Under the pieces are notes generated by a model. The model was given only the letters and a program-made list of their open reading frames with translations, did not search any database and had not been told where the DNA came from. A program made the position numbers and the translations under genes. From Jannaschia sp. CCS1 (GTDB lineage Bacteria > Pseudomonadota > Alphaproteobacteria > Rhodobacterales > Rhodobacteraceae): 64,000 nucleotides of DNA. The first letter of the stretch is position 1. Each line of letters starts with the position of its first letter. Of the stretch, positions 34,079 through 43,521 are shown piece after piece. Location: assembly GCF_000013565.1 (NCBI RefSeq), contig NC_007802.1, positions 3,348,001 through 3,412,000 of the forward strand. Direction: 5' to 3'.

Positions 34079-34663
34079 TCACTCTGCGGCGACGGTGCCC
34101 ATCCCGTAGAGCACGCCCGCCAAATCATTGATCTGCTCATCCGTAAGACCGCTTTTCGCGACCTCCATGAACACGATGCCAGACCGGGCGCAAACCGCCC
34201 GCTTGATCGCATCCCGCGTCCGGGCATTGCCCTGAAAATGGCCTGCCCCGTGGTATTCGATCACGATGCATGGCTGCCAATCCGCATCTACGATCAGGAA
34301 ATCGACGCGCTTGGCGTTGAAGGCATTGAAAACTCTCTGACGGTCAGACGCAGCGTGCGGTTTGCCGTCAACGCGCAGGAACTCTCCCATCGAGACTTGC
34401 GCCAGGAGGGTATGCGTGCGGCTTGCCCTGACAATCCCAGAGAGCTGCCGGTGCAGTTTCCGTTCGGGCCGATTGAGCACGGGCGCGGCGCGCAGGGGCG
34501 CGCGACCAATCAGGCGCAGCATCCGTCGGTGCGAGGGCGACCTGCCGACACGCCCGAAGGCTTTGAGCAGACCCACAACGATCAATGACCCAACGCCAAG
34601 CCCAACCATTGCGGGGAGGCCTGTCACATCCATGAGACCGAAAAGATGTGAAACAAGATCCAT
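34079..34663 (-). CDS. DUF2726 domain protein with membrane anchor
   Basis: A 194-residue protein. One N-terminal membrane segment (VTGLPAMVGLGVGSLIVVGLL) precedes the DUF2726 domain: LLAQVSMGEFLRVDG, FNAFNAKRVDFLIVDADWQP and CIVIEYHGAGHFQGNARTRD. The D-x-x and E-x-x pattern is that of the PD-(D/E)XK nuclease-like fold, but activity is not established for the family. It ends 298 bases from the YbjN gene start. Confidence 0.82.
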   Translation of the reverse strand: MDLVSHLFGLMDVTGLPAMVGLGVGSLIVVGLLKAFGRVGRSPSHRRMLRLIGRAPLRAAPVLNRPERKLHRQLSGIVRASRTHTLLAQVSMGEFLRVDGKPHAASDRQRVFNAFNAKRVDFLIVDADWQPCIVIEYHGAGHFQGNARTRDAIKRAVCARSGIVFMEVAKSGLTDEQINDLAGVLYGMGTVAAE

Positions 34664-34721
34664 ACTGCGCTGATGTCAGAGCGTGGCGGCAAAAATTAGG
34701 CATCCACAGGGCACAGACAAG

Positions 34722-34746
34722 AAAAAACCGCCCCGACCGGAGCGGC
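34722..34746 (-). terminator. Rho-independent terminator of ubiK
   Basis: On the minus strand a 7-bp stem (CCGCTCC and GGGGCGG with one G-T pair, 34728-34745) with a 4-base loop is followed by TTTTTTC (34721-34727). It stands 27 bases downstream of the ubiK stop. Confidence 0.87.
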
Positions 34747-34772
34747 TTTCATGCATTGCACTGACTGGCGCT

Positions 34773-35012
34773 TTACTTGGCTTCCAGCGCCTCGATCCGC
34801 GCTTTCAGCGCTTCGTTCTCTTCCCGGGCCTTCTGGGCCATGGCGCGCACTGCGTCGAATTCTTCGCGGGTCACAAGGTTCCGGTTCGCCAGCCAGCGAT
34901 CCATCATGGAATTCATCGCCGTCTCGGCCTCATCCTTCGCGCCCTGGGCCACGCCCATCGCGTTGGTCATCAGCTGGCTGAGGTCGTCCATTACTTTGTT
35001 ACGCGTCTGCAT
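34773..35012 (-). CDS. ubiK: Ubiquinone biosynthesis accessory factor (BMFP coiled-coil protein)
   Basis: A 79-residue protein: MDDLSQLMTNAMGVAQGAKD, then NSMMDRWLANRNLVTREEFD and a coiled coil (RAMAQKAREENEALKARIEA). This is the UbiK/YqiC pattern: an amphipathic N-terminal half that binds lipid and a trimeric coiled coil that helps UbiJ in aerobic ubiquinone synthesis. It is divergent from lgt and ends in a clear terminator. Confidence 0.9.
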   Translation of the reverse strand: MQTRNKVMDDLSQLMTNAMGVAQGAKDEAETAMNSMMDRWLANRNLVTREEFDAVRAMAQKAREENEALKARIEALEAK

Positions 35013-35140
35013 CGTGTGGCTCCTGTTCTGTTGAATATGATATGGGCGCGGATGGGGGTGGGATCAAGCCCGCACAGAGGTTGACAACGCCGCAGCCGCC
35101 CCGCACCCAAGGGGGAATTTCGTGACCAAAGGCCCCGTCG

Positions 35141-36070
35141 ATGCTGAGCGCTGCCATCCCCTTCCCGCCGCTGTCGCCCGAGATCTTCACGATCTCTCTG
35201 GGCAGCTTCACCTTCGCGCTGCGCTGGTATGCGCTGGCTTATCTGGTCGGGCTGGGTCTGGGCTGGTGGGTGATCCAGCGCGCCTGTGCAAGGCCCGGCT
35301 TGTGGCCGGACGACACGCCCCCAATCGCACCCACCAAGGTAGAGGGGCTTTTGACGGCGGTGGTTCTGGGCGTGATCCTAGGCGGGCGGCTGGGATATGT
35401 GGTGTTCTATCAACCGGCCTTCTACCTGGAAAACCCCGGCCTGATCCTTCAGGTCTGGCAAGGTGGCATGTCATTTCACGGCGGGCTACTTGGGGTGACG
35501 GTGGCGGCGCTGATCTTCTGCCGCATCAACAAGGCCCCGCCTTTGCAAATCGCCGATGCGATGGCGATGGTGGTGGGGTTCGGATTGCTGCTGGGACGGT
35601 CGGCGAATTTCATCAACGCCGAGCTGTGGGGCCGCGCGTCAGACGTGCCTTGGGCGGTGATCTTCCCCGGCGCGGCGGCCCAGGATTGCCCGGGGCCGGA
35701 GGGGTTGGTGACCTATCTTGGCGCGACGGTCTGCGCACGCCACCCATCCCAATTGTATGAGGCGGCGCTGGAAGGCGCGTTGCTGCTGGCGGTTGTCCTC
35801 TATCTGGGGTTCAAGGCGGGATGGCTGAAGCGGCCCGGCGCGATCACGGGCGTGTTCCTGCTGATCTACGGCGCCTCTCGCTACGTTGTGGAATTCTTCC
35901 GCCAGCCCGACGCGCAATTTGTCGGGCCGGACAATCCCATCGGCTACGCTGTGGCGCTGTCGCCCAATGTGGGGCTGACGATGGGGCAAATTCTGTGTGT
36001 GCCAATGGTGATTGCCGGATTCTGGTTGGTGGTACGGGCCCACCGTGTCTGGAAGAACCGTGTCGCTTAA
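35141..36070 (+). CDS. lgt: Prolipoprotein diacylglyceryl transferase
   Basis: A 309-residue inner-membrane enzyme that moves diacylglycerol from phosphatidylglycerol to the lipobox cysteine. Signature: GGRLGYVVFYQPAFYLENPG, then QGGMSFHGGLLGV, and LGRSANFINAELWGR; the end SQLYEAALEGALL holds further conserved residues. About seven helices. Upstream, AAAGG is the only ribosome-site-like sequence. Lgt overlaps the following methyltransferase gene by 11 bases. Confidence 0.97.
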   Translation: MLSAAIPFPPLSPEIFTISLGSFTFALRWYALAYLVGLGLGWWVIQRACARPGLWPDDTPPIAPTKVEGLLTAVVLGVILGGRLGYVVFYQPAFYLENPGLILQVWQGGMSFHGGLLGVTVAALIFCRINKAPPLQIADAMAMVVGFGLLLGRSANFINAELWGRASDVPWAVIFPGAAAQDCPGPEGLVTYLGATVCARHPSQLYEAALEGALLLAVVLYLGFKAGWLKRPGAITGVFLLIYGASRYVVEFFRQPDAQFVGPDNPIGYAVALSPNVGLTMGQILCVPMVIAGFWLVVRAHRVWKNRVA

Positions 36071-37160
36071 GGCCCGCCTGCTGGCGCGGATCGCGCGGTT
36101 GGGGCCGATATCGCTGGCCGATTACATGGCCGAATGCCTGCACGACCCGCAATTTGGCTATTACGCCACCCGCGATCCCCTGGGGCGGGGGGGCGATTTC
36201 ATCACCGCGCCCGAGATATCTCAGATGTTCGGAGAGCTGATCGGCCTATGGCTGGCGCAGGTCTGGATGGATCAGGGCGGCGGGGCGGCCGCACTGGTGG
36301 AGTTGGGCCCGGGGCGGGGCACGTTGATGGCCGACGTGATGCGCGCCACGCGCGGCGTGCCGGGCTTCCACGACGCGGTCACGGTGCATCTGGTGGAGGC
36401 GTCCCCGGTGTTGCGCGCCATGCAGACAGAGGCATTGGCGGCATACGCGCCGAGGTTCCACGACAATCTGGCTGACGTGCCGGAAGGGCCAATCCTGCTG
36501 GTGGCCAACGAGTTCTTCGACGCGCTGCCGATCCGGCAATTCCAGATGAGCGATGCAGGCGATTGGCAGGAGCGGCAGATTGGGGCATCCGACGGCGCGC
36601 TGATCTGGGGCCTCGCACCCCCGGCCCCGCTGGATGTCCGTGACGGATTTGCGCCCGGTATGCCCGGCATGATCGTGGAGACCTGCGCCCCGGCAGAGGC
36701 GATTGCCGCCGAGATCGGGCGACGCGTGGCCCAGGGCGGCGCGGCGCTGATCGTGGATTACGGCGATTGGCACAGCGCGGGCGATACGTTTCAGGCGCTT
36801 GCCAAGCACGCCTACACGGACCCGTTGGACGCGCCGGGAGAGGCCGATTTGACCGCCCATGTGGCGTTTGCCCCCATCGCGCGCGCGGCCCGGGCGGCGT
36901 CTGGCGTGGTCGCCTCGGGGCTGACACGGCAGGGGATGTTCCTAGAGCGGCTTGGCATCACGGCACGGGCACAGGCGCTGGCGCGGGGCCTGGACGGCAC
37001 GGCGCTTGACACCCACATCGCCGCCCACCGCCGCTTGACGCATGGGGATGAAATGGGAACTCTGTTCAAGGTGCTGGCGCTGACCCCGGAGGGCGCGCCG
37101 CCACCGCCCGCCATAGACCCAGCCCCTGCCCCATCCGCTGACCCGGAGCCCGCCCGATGA
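36060..37160 (+). CDS. SAM-dependent methyltransferase, MidA/NDUFAF7 type
   Basis: A 366-residue methyltransferase (DUF185 family). Motifs: GPISLADYMAECLHDPQFGY, GRGGDFITAPEISQMFGELI, VELGPGRGTLMADVMRATRG (SAM loop) and LVANEFFDALPIRQFQ. The human homolog methylates an arginine of a complex I subunit (family knowledge). The GTG at 36060 is chosen because GGAAG lies seven bases ahead; an earlier GTG at 36045 is possible. It is coupled to lgt (overlap) and to pgeF (ATGA overlap). The tail is Pro/Ala-rich. Confidence 0.92.
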   Translation: MSLKARLLARIARLGPISLADYMAECLHDPQFGYYATRDPLGRGGDFITAPEISQMFGELIGLWLAQVWMDQGGGAAALVELGPGRGTLMADVMRATRGVPGFHDAVTVHLVEASPVLRAMQTEALAAYAPRFHDNLADVPEGPILLVANEFFDALPIRQFQMSDAGDWQERQIGASDGALIWGLAPPAPLDVRDGFAPGMPGMIVETCAPAEAIAAEIGRRVAQGGAALIVDYGDWHSAGDTFQALAKHAYTDPLDAPGEADLTAHVAFAPIARAARAASGVVASGLTRQGMFLERLGITARAQALARGLDGTALDTHIAAHRRLTHGDEMGTLFKVLALTPEGAPPPPAIDPAPAPSADPEPAR

Positions 37161-37903
37161 CCCTCTCGCCCCTGACATCCCCGCTTCTGGAGGGCGTGAC
37201 CCATGGGTTTTTCACCCGTGCGGGAGGGGCATCGACGGGGATCTACGAGGGGTTGAACTGCGGCACCGGATCCTCGGACCAGCGGGAGGTCGTGGCGATG
37301 AACCGCGCGCGGGTGGCCGACATTATGGGCGTGGAGGCTTTGGCGGGCGTACATCAGGTGCATTCAGCGACGGCTATCGTCGTGGAGGATGTGGCGGCGC
37401 GACCCCGGGCCGACGCGCTGGTCACGGACCGGCCCGGCGTGGCTCTGACAATCCTGACCGCCGATTGCCAGCCGGTGCTGTTTGCGGACCGCGCGGCGGG
37501 CGTGATCGGGGCGGCGCATGCGGGTTGGAAAGGGGCGCTGGACGGGGTGCTGGAGGCGACACTGGACGCGATGGAGGGTCTGGGCGCAGACAGGGGCCGG
37601 GTGCGCGCGGTCATCGGCCCGTCGATCAGCCAGCGCGCCTATGAGGTGGGCCAGGAGTTTCTGGACCGCTTCCTGGACGCAGAATCCGACAATGGGCGTT
37701 TTTTCGCAAACGGCGTGGACGGCAAGTATCAGTTTGACCTGACAGGCTTTGGTTTGGCGCGCCTGCGCGCGGCGGGCGTCGCCGAGGCGGAATGGACCGG
37801 CCATTGCACCTACACGGATGCGGAGCGGTTTTATTCCTACCGGCGCGCGACCCACCGGGGTGAGGCTGACTATGGCCGGTTGATTGCGGCGATCCGGCTG
37901 TAG
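37157..37903 (+). CDS. pgeF: Peptidoglycan editing factor / multicopper-oxidase-like purine nucleosidase family
   Basis: A 248-residue YfiH/PgeF family protein. Zinc-ligand motifs: GVHQVHSATAIVVED (His), LTILTADCQPVLFADRAAG (Cys) and GAAHAGWKGALDGVLEATL (His). E. coli PgeF removes misincorporated amino acids from UDP-MurNAc precursors, and other members act as purine nucleosidases (family knowledge). It follows midA with an ATGA overlap as the last gene of the lgt operon. Confidence 0.94.
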   Translation: MTLSPLTSPLLEGVTHGFFTRAGGASTGIYEGLNCGTGSSDQREVVAMNRARVADIMGVEALAGVHQVHSATAIVVEDVAARPRADALVTDRPGVALTILTADCQPVLFADRAAGVIGAAHAGWKGALDGVLEATLDAMEGLGADRGRVRAVIGPSISQRAYEVGQEFLDRFLDAESDNGRFFANGVDGKYQFDLTGFGLARLRAAGVAEAEWTGHCTYTDAERFYSYRRATHRGEADYGRLIAAIRL

Positions 37904-38151
37904 GCCGTCGGCGCTGATCTGGACCCAATCGCGGCGGGACCTGCCACACAATGCGCACAATTCGGGGAGCATTTTCCGAAAATTCTAATGAAATAGGCGC
38001 GTCGCGCGCCGCGGCCTGCCCCAAAATTGCCCAAATGATTTACGGTGTCTTAGCATTTATGCCTCAAGACTGTCCCAAAGCCGGGCCAGATTGTAGGCAA
38101 CTTAGATGGAGATGCAGCGCGATCTGAGCGCTCGGCAAAAGGATGAGGCAC

Positions 38152-38283
38152 ATGAAAACGCGTCGCTGGATGGAAAAGGTCTTGGTCGAAGCGAAAGAGG
38201 AGCAGGTTGAGTTGCCGTGGTCACGCAAACTGCGTGAAGAGCGGCGCGCGGAGAAACCGCAAGTGCTCACCGCCGCAGAATAG
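38152..38283 (+). CDS. 43-residue conserved small basic protein
   Basis: MKTRRWMEKVLVEAKEEQ is the start, and the middle (VELPWSRKLREERRAEKPQV) is strongly basic, ending LTAAE. An AAAGGATGAGG ribosome site precedes the ATG. Small proteins of this pattern, MKTRRW near the start followed by a short basic helix, occur widely in Rhodobacteraceae (from general knowledge). A strong terminator lies 80 bases after the stop, showing a real transcription unit. The function is unknown. Confidence 0.75.
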   Translation: MKTRRWMEKVLVEAKEEQVELPWSRKLREERRAEKPQVLTAAE

Positions 38284-38362
38284 CGGCCCACCCCGGACAA
38301 GCGGCCTCGACCGAGAGTTCCCGGGACCCCAAATTGCAAAAGTTGCACCACAACTTGAGCGG

Positions 38363-38394
38363 AGGCGGCCAGAACGGCCGCCTTTTGTTTGTTT
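38363..38394 (+). terminator. Rho-independent terminator after the 43-residue gene
   Basis: An 8-bp stem AGGCGGCC/GGCCGCCT (38363-38370 and 38376-38383) with a 5-base loop, followed by TTTTGTTTGTTT. Confidence 0.9.
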
Positions 38395-38556
38395 GGGCAC
38401 CGGACGGCGGGCGTGGCCCGGGACCGATAGCGTCAGGATCCTGGGCCCGGTGCGCTGTCTGCGGGTCGGAGGATTGAGTTGTATTTACCAAGATGAAAGC
38501 CGGAGCCTGCGCGATGGCGACCGTAGCGCCATAACGGCACGGTATGGGAGCTTGCG

Positions 38557-40569
38557 CTAGGGCGCGAGATCCACGTCGGTGTCCAACGCCTGGATCAGGG
38601 GCTGCAACTCTGCCTCGTGCCGCCGCCACCCGGCAACCGCACCGGTACCGATGGGCTGGCGGGCCTGGGCAAAGCTGAGGGTCTGGATGCGGCGGGCGCT
38701 CGCCTCGGGCGCAAGACAGGCAGGATCCCAGGGCAGGTTTGCGGCCTCCAGAAGCGCGCGGATCTGCGGCTCGGGGTCGGCGGTCAGCGCTTCATAATCA
38801 ACGACTTGGACCCGCTCCGGCAGCGCGTCTTTCCAAAAGTTCGTCACCGCGTCGTGAAGGCGGATGTAGCGCCCCATCGCCTGCAAATCATAGGCGTAGC
38901 GGTGCAGACCTTCGGGGAACATATTGCGATAGAGCGACAGGCCCGTGTCGCGCGGGTCCCGTTTGACGAGGATGAAGCGGGCCCCGGGAAGGGCGCGGGC
39001 CGCGTGGCCGATGCGCGAGAAGGTGGCGATGGCCTTGTCGGCGATGACCTGCGGCGCGCCGGTGCGACGCTGTGCGGCGGTGAGGTAGCGCGCGCCTGCG
39101 GTGGACAGAATATCGGGCGTGAGCGTGCCGTGGCGCAGTGCTTCGAGAACCGGCGATAGGGCACGGCCCAGGAATGGCATCTCTCCACCCGCGGTGACCT
39201 GTGCGTGGGCGGCCAGAATGGTCTCGATCAGCGTGGTGCCGGAGCGCGGCAGACCGGTGACGAAAAGAACCGGATCATCGGGACCGTCAGAGGGGAGATC
39301 CTTGAGGGTTTTCCATTCGGATGTGAGGGTGCGGGCCTCGGCCAGATCGGCCTCAAAGCTATAGGGATAGGCCTTTGCCATCAGACGGTTGGCGACGTCC
39401 AGATGCGGAAAGACAGCGCCATGGTCCTTCAGGTCCCAGCGCGCCTTGGCGGCGGCGAAATGAAGGGCGGCGCGGTCATGGGGTTTGAGATCCGCGCGGG
39501 CCAGAGCCGCATCCAGGCGCGGCAGAAGCGGATCATCGGGCGTGAGTTTGCGCCCGTTCATGTAGGCGCGGAAGGCCTCTCCATCCATCGGATTGGCCTC
39601 GATGGCGGCGGTCAGGGCCGTGTCGGCGGCTGAAAAATCACCTGCCGATTGGTGCAATTGCGCGCGGTGGGTCAGGACGTCTGCGGTGGGGTCGGACAAG
39701 GCGTGATCCATGGCGGCTTCGGCCCCGCTGATATCGCCCGCCTCTTCACAGGCCAGCGCGAGGGTTCGCAGGAGGGGCACGCGCGGCGCGCCTGCGGCGA
39801 TGGCGGTTTTCGCCGCCTCCAAAGCGCGGTCGCCCTGCCCCGTTTGAGCGAGCGACAGGGCCAGCTCTGCCGGGCCGCGCGGGGGCTTGGGGGGATGTGC
39901 GTCCAACGTGGCCACGGCCTCCTCGGGCCTGCCGGTATCGCGGTAGAGGCGGGCGCGGATCAAACTGGAATCGGGTGAGGTGAGGTCGTCCAGCACCGCC
40001 TCCGCCGCGATGGGCCTGCCAGCAGCGGCATAGGCGCGAGCCAGCGCGAGGCGGGCCGGCGCGTGGTTGGGATCGCGGGCGGTCGCGGCCTCCAGCGGAG
40101 CAACGGCGGGTTTGGACAGTGCAAGCCGCGCTTCGCCCAACAGATACGCGGGCCAGAACGCGGCGGGCGCCAGTTTGCCAAGCGCCATGGCCCCCGCCTC
40201 CGCCTGGTCGGCGCGGCCTTTCGCGAGGGCCTGCTGGATGGGGCGCGCGTCCAACTCGGACCCCAGCGGCACCTTGGCGCGCTGCGCGTCTTTCTCCAAC
40301 TTTACACGGGCCCCGCCGCGCAGGACAGAGTGGAGACCCTGCCAGATCGCGGCTTCCTTTGGCTTAAGCTTAAGGGCCGCGCGGAAGGCTATTTCTGCCT
40401 GTTTCGGATCACGATCCGCCAGGCACCGGGCGCATTGGAACAGCACCTCGGGGATGTCGGATTTGACGGCCAGGATCTGGTCATAGAGCGCGAGCGCGGC
40501 GGCGGTGTCACCCGCCTGCTGCGCGGCCAGCCCCTGCTGGTAGAGGGCGGTCAAATCCAGAGGAGCCAT
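38557..40569 (-). CDS. TPR-sulfotransferase fusion protein
   Basis: A 670-residue protein. Residues 1-400 are TPR-like repeats (DTAAALALYDQILAVKSDIP, ALARAYAAAGRPIAAEAVLD and others). From about residue 425 there is a P-loop sulfotransferase domain: the 5'-PAPS loop is DPVLFVTGLPRSGTTLIETI, and the 3'-phosphate motif is FILVKRDPRDTGLSLYRNMF. Such proteins transfer sulfate from PAPS to a sugar, lipid or protein acceptor. The ATP sulfurylase/APS kinase that makes PAPS lies 3 kb downstream. It is almost adjacent to the Lrp regulator gene (three-base gap). Confidence 0.88.
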   Translation of the reverse strand: MAPLDLTALYQQGLAAQQAGDTAAALALYDQILAVKSDIPEVLFQCARCLADRDPKQAEIAFRAALKLKPKEAAIWQGLHSVLRGGARVKLEKDAQRAKVPLGSELDARPIQQALAKGRADQAEAGAMALGKLAPAAFWPAYLLGEARLALSKPAVAPLEAATARDPNHAPARLALARAYAAAGRPIAAEAVLDDLTSPDSSLIRARLYRDTGRPEEAVATLDAHPPKPPRGPAELALSLAQTGQGDRALEAAKTAIAAGAPRVPLLRTLALACEEAGDISGAEAAMDHALSDPTADVLTHRAQLHQSAGDFSAADTALTAAIEANPMDGEAFRAYMNGRKLTPDDPLLPRLDAALARADLKPHDRAALHFAAAKARWDLKDHGAVFPHLDVANRLMAKAYPYSFEADLAEARTLTSEWKTLKDLPSDGPDDPVLFVTGLPRSGTTLIETILAAHAQVTAGGEMPFLGRALSPVLEALRHGTLTPDILSTAGARYLTAAQRRTGAPQVIADKAIATFSRIGHAARALPGARFILVKRDPRDTGLSLYRNMFPEGLHRYAYDLQAMGRYIRLHDAVTNFWKDALPERVQVVDYEALTADPEPQIRALLEAANLPWDPACLAPEASARRIQTLSFAQARQPIGTGAVAGWRRHEAELQPLIQALDTDVDLAP

Positions 40570-40572
40570 GGG

Positions 40573-41073
40573 TCAGGCGATCTGCGACAGGCGGTCTTCC
40601 ATCACGTCAAACGGCACGCCGGGGGTGTCCTTGGCCCCGCGGATCACCAGCGACGTGCGGACGGAGGCGACGTTGGGGGCCGATGTCAATTCTCCGGTCA
40701 GGAAGCTCTGGAACGACGACAGATCGGGCGCAACGCACTTGAGAATAAAGTCAATTTCGCCGTTGAGCATGTGGCACTCACGGACCAGCGGCCAGGCATT
40801 GCAGCGATCCTCAAAGGCGGTCAGGTCCGCCTCGGCCTGACTGGCGAGGGAAATCATGGCGAAGACCTGCACTTCAAATCCAAGCTGCCGCGCGTCAACT
40901 TCAGCGTGGTAGCCCTTGATATATCCGGCCTCCTCCAGCGTGCGCACACGGCGCAGGCAGGGCGGCGCAGAGATGCCGACGCGTTTGGCCAGCTCCACAT
41001 TGGTCATGCGACCATCACCTTGCAGCTCGGCCAGAATCTTCCGGTCGATCTCGTCGAGTTTGGTTTGCGGCAT
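40573..41073 (-). CDS. Lrp/AsnC family transcriptional regulator
   Basis: A 166-residue Lrp-type regulator. HTH: LDEIDRKILAELQGDGRMTN, then VELAKRVGISAPPCLRRVRT; RAM/AsnC domain: GYHAEVDARQLGFEVQVFAM and onward. The ATG at 41071-41073 has a CAGGGA site nine bases upstream, so the earlier in-frame ATG at 41091 is less likely. It is divergent from trxB. Effectors of this family are amino acids; the exact one is unknown. Confidence 0.92.
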   Translation of the reverse strand: MPQTKLDEIDRKILAELQGDGRMTNVELAKRVGISAPPCLRRVRTLEEAGYIKGYHAEVDARQLGFEVQVFAMISLASQAEADLTAFEDRCNAWPLVRECHMLNGEIDFILKCVAPDLSSFQSFLTGELTSAPNVASVRTSLVIRGAKDTPGVPFDVMEDRLSQIA

Positions 41074-41108
41074 TGGCGTCGTTCCCTGCATGTGCGATTT
41101 TCAGATGA

Positions 41109-42260
<1,152 letters not shown>

Positions 42261-42271
42261 GGGGCGGTGCA

Positions 42272-43297
42272 TCACCGACGGCGGTCACGGACAGTGCGTT
42301 TGTGCCAGTCATCCAGGCGCTGAAACCGATCGGTGCCGACCAACCGTTTTAGGGTTGATTTGCTGCCCACCTCTAACCGGTGGGCCAACGTGTGCAGCGG
42401 ACGGCGTGTGGTGGCACGGGTCCCGCCCTTGCCCATCGCCACCGCCACATCGCGCAGCAGATTTTTCCGGCGAGCGTAGAAAGCGGCGGTCTCGGTGACA
42501 CTTGGCTGCACCGGCTTGCGCAGATGGATAAAGAATTCGAGGCCCTGTGTCGGCTCCACCGCGATCACCTCCAGATCCAGCAGGCCAAGGAAAATAAGGT
42601 CCGCAAGCATCAAACGCATCGTCTCGGGGAAGACCACGGAGCAGTGGGCGTCGCGGTAATCCGCACCGGGCTGCCGCGCACCATGGTAGAGGTCAAGCGC
42701 GCCTTGCACGTTCTCTTGCGGGGCGAACTTACATGGATCATCCACCTCCCACACGCACCCGACCGCAGGCTGCCCGTCGCGCATGTAGGCGGCATGGAAC
42801 GCGTGATAATCAAAGAGCGTCCCGGCGGAGGGTTGGGTGCGATCTTCGTGGAACGCATCCAGCCAATCGGACAGGCGCGTGGGCATGCGGAAATGGTCGA
42901 AACAGGCCCGTCCGTCCGGCACAGCCATGCTGAGCACGCCGCCGGGGGACAGCAGGTCTGCACAGCCACGCAGGAACTTGAGGGGGTTGGGCAGATGTTC
43001 AAAATTATGGGATGACACGATGTAATGGATGTTGCCCGCATGGGGCGAGGCGCTGACAAGATCAGCGATAGAGGACGCGTCACCGACAAGATCCACCGGT
43101 TCGATCCGCGCTACGCCATCGTCGGAAATACCGGCGTCCTGTCTTGCATTTTCCCGCAGGCGGTCGGTGTCGAACACGTCCAGTGTCAGCACCTTGAACC
43201 CGTCAGCTTTGGGCACCAGGGGCGTGAAATAGGGCGCAACTTCGATGCCCATCTTGTCGCGGTCGATGTATTGAAGCAGTCGCTGTCGGCGGTTCAT
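42272..43297 (-). CDS. SAM-dependent methyltransferase (class I), possibly surface-glycan related
   Basis: A 341-residue protein of the Methyltransf_11/23 type. It begins with a stretch common in glycan-cluster methyltransferases (MGIEVAPYFTPLVPKADGFK), then IHYIVSSHNFEHLPNPLKFL and GCADLLSPGGVLSMAVPDGR. The C-terminal third is basic (RRPLHTLAHRLEVGSKSTLK). The acceptor is unknown. Its start is divergent from the MarR/Sat-CysC gene, with 224 bases between them that hold two operator-like palindromes. Confidence 0.8.
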   Translation of the reverse strand: MNRRQRLLQYIDRDKMGIEVAPYFTPLVPKADGFKVLTLDVFDTDRLRENARQDAGISDDGVARIEPVDLVGDASSIADLVSASPHAGNIHYIVSSHNFEHLPNPLKFLRGCADLLSPGGVLSMAVPDGRACFDHFRMPTRLSDWLDAFHEDRTQPSAGTLFDYHAFHAAYMRDGQPAVGCVWEVDDPCKFAPQENVQGALDLYHGARQPGADYRDAHCSVVFPETMRLMLADLIFLGLLDLEVIAVEPTQGLEFFIHLRKPVQPSVTETAAFYARRKNLLRDVAVAMGKGGTRATTRRPLHTLAHRLEVGSKSTLKRLVGTDRFQRLDDWHKRTVRDRRR

Positions 43298-43441
43298 GGG
43301 ACGCGGTGCTTCCTATGCTTGATTTGCAAGCGCAGTGTGTCCGACGCCGGGGAAAAAGGGAACCGGTGACGTGCTGGTGCACCCATCCCGCGCACGCCCC
43401 CGCCGCCCCCGGATTGGCCAACGTCATCCAGATCGAAACAG

Positions 43442-43461
43442 TTTGTTCAAATTTGAACAAA
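43442..43461. promoter_or_regulatory. Perfect 20-bp palindrome, candidate operator 1
   Basis: TTTGTTCAAATTTGAACAAA is its own reverse complement. It lies between the divergent methyltransferase and the MarR-sat-cysC gene, 60 bases upstream of the latter's ATG. A 16-bp-core symmetric site of this form is the usual target of a dimeric winged-helix regulator. Confidence 0.7.
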
Positions 43462-43490
43462 GGGGTTTCTTTTGAGACCGGCCTGTGGCA

Positions 43491-43510
43491 AGCGTTCAGA
43501 ATTGAACAAA
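43491..43510. promoter_or_regulatory. Second copy of the palindrome, candidate operator 2
   Basis: AGCGTTCAGAATTGAACAAA matches operator 1 at 15 of 20 positions and keeps the GTTCA-N4-TGAAC core, 49 bases centre to centre from it. It lies just 11 bases before the ATG at 43522, where a bound protein would block transcription or initiation. Confidence 0.65.
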
Positions 43511-43521
43511 CCTGGATTCCC

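Noticed and set aside
37904-38151. A possible sRNA in the pgeF downstream gap
   Set aside because: The stretch is AT-richer than its surroundings but has no clear promoter, stable hairpin or terminator before the 43-residue gene. The terminator at 38363 already belongs to that gene.
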